NCBI GenBank assembly: GCA_002393195.1
Contig: DGIK01000181.1
Coordinates: 1 to 24,093 of the forward strand
Direction of reading: 5' to 3'
From: Bacteroidales bacterium UBA3824
GTDB taxonomy: Bacteria; Bacteroidota; Bacteroidia; Bacteroidales; UBA3824
DNA: 24,093 nucleotides
Each line of letters starts with the position of its first letter. Position 1 is the first letter of the stretch. The position numbers and the translations under genes are program-made. The notes below the pieces were generated by a model that made no database searches, had not been told where the DNA came from, and saw only the letters and a program-made list of their open reading frames with translations. Below, piece after piece: positions 23,158-24,093 of the stretch.

Positions 23158-24093
23158 ATGGTAACTCTCACTACCGCCGACATCGTGATTATTTCGGCGT
23201 TTTTCTTGATTATAATTGCAATTGCAAAGGTTGCCACGAGCCGTGCGAAAGGCGGCGTGGTTGACTATTTTTTGGGCGGCAGGGCTATGCCGTGGTGGTT
23301 GCTCGGCGTGAGTATGGTGGCTTGTACTTTTAGTGCCGACACTCCAAACCTCGTTACGGGTATGGTGCGCGAGAGCGGCGTCGCCAAAAACTGGGCGTGG
23401 TGGTCGTTCCTGATTACGGGTATGGCTACGGTGTTTATTTTTGCAAAATTGTGGCGCAGGACGGGCATCGTTACCGACTTGGAATTTTATGAAAAACGCT
23501 ATTCGGGACGCGCCGCAAGTTTCCTGCGCGGGTTCAGGGCGGTGTATTTAGGATTTTTCTTCAATATATTAATACTTGGCTCGGTGACGCTTGCCGCCAT
23601 CAAAATCGGCGCGGTGATGTTTGGCATCAGTCCGCTCTATACTGTGATTGGCGGGTCGCTGATGGCGGTGATTTACACCACGTTAGGCGGTTTCAGGGGC
23701 GTTGTTTGGGCAGACTTTTTCCAATATATTGTGGCGATGGCGGGCGCGATTGTGGCGGCTGTTGTGGCTTTGCAACAGCCCGAAGTCGGCGGTCTGTCGG
23801 GTTTGGTGAGCAATTCTGACATTCAGGACAAGTTGGATTTCATTCCCGACCTTACAAATCCGTCGGTCTTTGTGCCGATGCTGATAATCCCGATTGCGGT
23901 TCAATGGTGGTCGGTGTGGTATCCTGGCGCGGAGCCGGGCGGCGGCGGTTATATGTGTCAAAAAATGCTGTCCGCCAAAAATGAAAAACACGCCGTGGCT
24001 GCCAATCTGTTTTTCAATTTTGCGCATTATGCGTTGCGTCCGTGGCCCTGGATTATTGTGGCGTTGGCGTCGTTGGTGATTTTTAAGCCTGAT
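23158..24093 (+). CDS. Sodium:solute symporter (SSS) family transporter, 3'-truncated by window
   Basis: The first 312 residues of an inner-membrane Na+-coupled carrier; the frame is open to the end of the window. It begins MVTLTTADIVIISAFFLIII, followed by the family block DYFLGGRAMPWWLLGVSM and FSADTPNLVTGMVRE. Further hydrophobic helices include IYTTLGGFRGVVWADFFQY, a typical SSS stretch. WWSVWYPGAEPGGGGYMCQK and the ALRPWPWIIVAL segment resemble a Bacteroidota SSS subgroup often linked to sugar or sugar-acid uptake, but the substrate cannot be read from the sequence. ATG 23158 has the helix start immediately after it. No consensus promoter is visible; an A-rich leader precedes it. Confidence 0.9.
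   Translation, partial: MVTLTTADIVIISAFFLIIIAIAKVATSRAKGGVVDYFLGGRAMPWWLLGVSMVACTFSADTPNLVTGMVRESGVAKNWAWWSFLITGMATVFIFAKLWRRTGIVTDLEFYEKRYSGRAASFLRGFRAVYLGFFFNILILGSVTLAAIKIGAVMFGISPLYTVIGGSLMAVIYTTLGGFRGVVWADFFQYIVAMAGAIVAAVVALQQPEVGGLSGLVSNSDIQDKLDFIPDLTNPSVFVPMLIIPIAVQWWSVWYPGAEPGGGGYMCQKMLSAKNEKHAVAANLFFNFAHYALRPWPWIIVALASLVIFKPD

Overview
The window reads as a Bacteroidota (Bacteroidales-like) chromosome, probably from an uncultured fibre-degrading gut or rumen lineage; that habitat is inferred. Support: a GSCFA-domain protein, a very large secreted protein with a type IX secretion (T9SS) C-terminal sorting domain, Bacteroidota-type lipoprotein signals, a tRNA gene without encoded CCA, and repeated copies of the Bacteroidota promoter pattern TTTG-N19/20-TAnnTTTG at 1155, 6730, 11888 (minus strand), 11926, 21977 and 22782. 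These promoters also settle several start codons.

Region 1 (1-6570) is accessory and looks like a defence or conflict locus. A class II Fic protein sits behind a perfect palindromic operator. It is followed by what appears to be a three-gene operon with its own consensus promoter: a two-transmembrane SLATT/DUF4231-type protein, a TIR-domain protein, and an NB-ARC (STAND) NTPase fused to a C-terminal formylglycine-generating-enzyme-like (FGE-sulfatase, C-type-lectin fold) domain. Two details stand out. The TIR tail and the NB-ARC N-terminus share a short motif (NxF[ST]GxVTI), as expected of paired amyloid-type or adaptor signalling motifs. The last ~25 codons of the FGE domain carry a run of NNC codons at the usual variable positions, the signature of adenine mutagenesis of AAC codons by a diversity-generating retroelement (DGR). 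No reverse transcriptase or template repeat is visible here, so the retroelement would have to act from elsewhere. The inferred picture is a diversifiable sensor NTPase that signals to a TIR NADase and a membrane effector.

Region 2 (6570-15900) is a metabolic stretch: a secreted GH51 alpha-L-arabinofuranosidase, a lipoprotein of unknown role, a bile acid:sodium symporter-family carrier, a flavin reductase-like protein behind a RelE-type toxin-antitoxin pair, a GH3 beta-glycosidase lipoprotein, a thioredoxin-fold lipoprotein and a GSCFA protein. The two glycosidases point to plant hemicellulose or arabinan breakdown. A 95-bp nested AT-rich palindrome lies after the GH3 gene, and a hairpin repeat lies before the GH51 gene.

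Region 3 (15900-24093) holds a 1488-residue T9SS-sorted surface protein with YDG/MBG-like modules, translationally coupled to an OmpA-family outer-membrane protein. Then come tRNA-Leu(GAG) with a consensus promoter and a bidirectional terminator, a small secreted FG-GAP/VCBS-like protein on the minus strand, a 55-residue two-helix membrane protein, and the 5' part of a sodium:solute symporter that runs off the window end.
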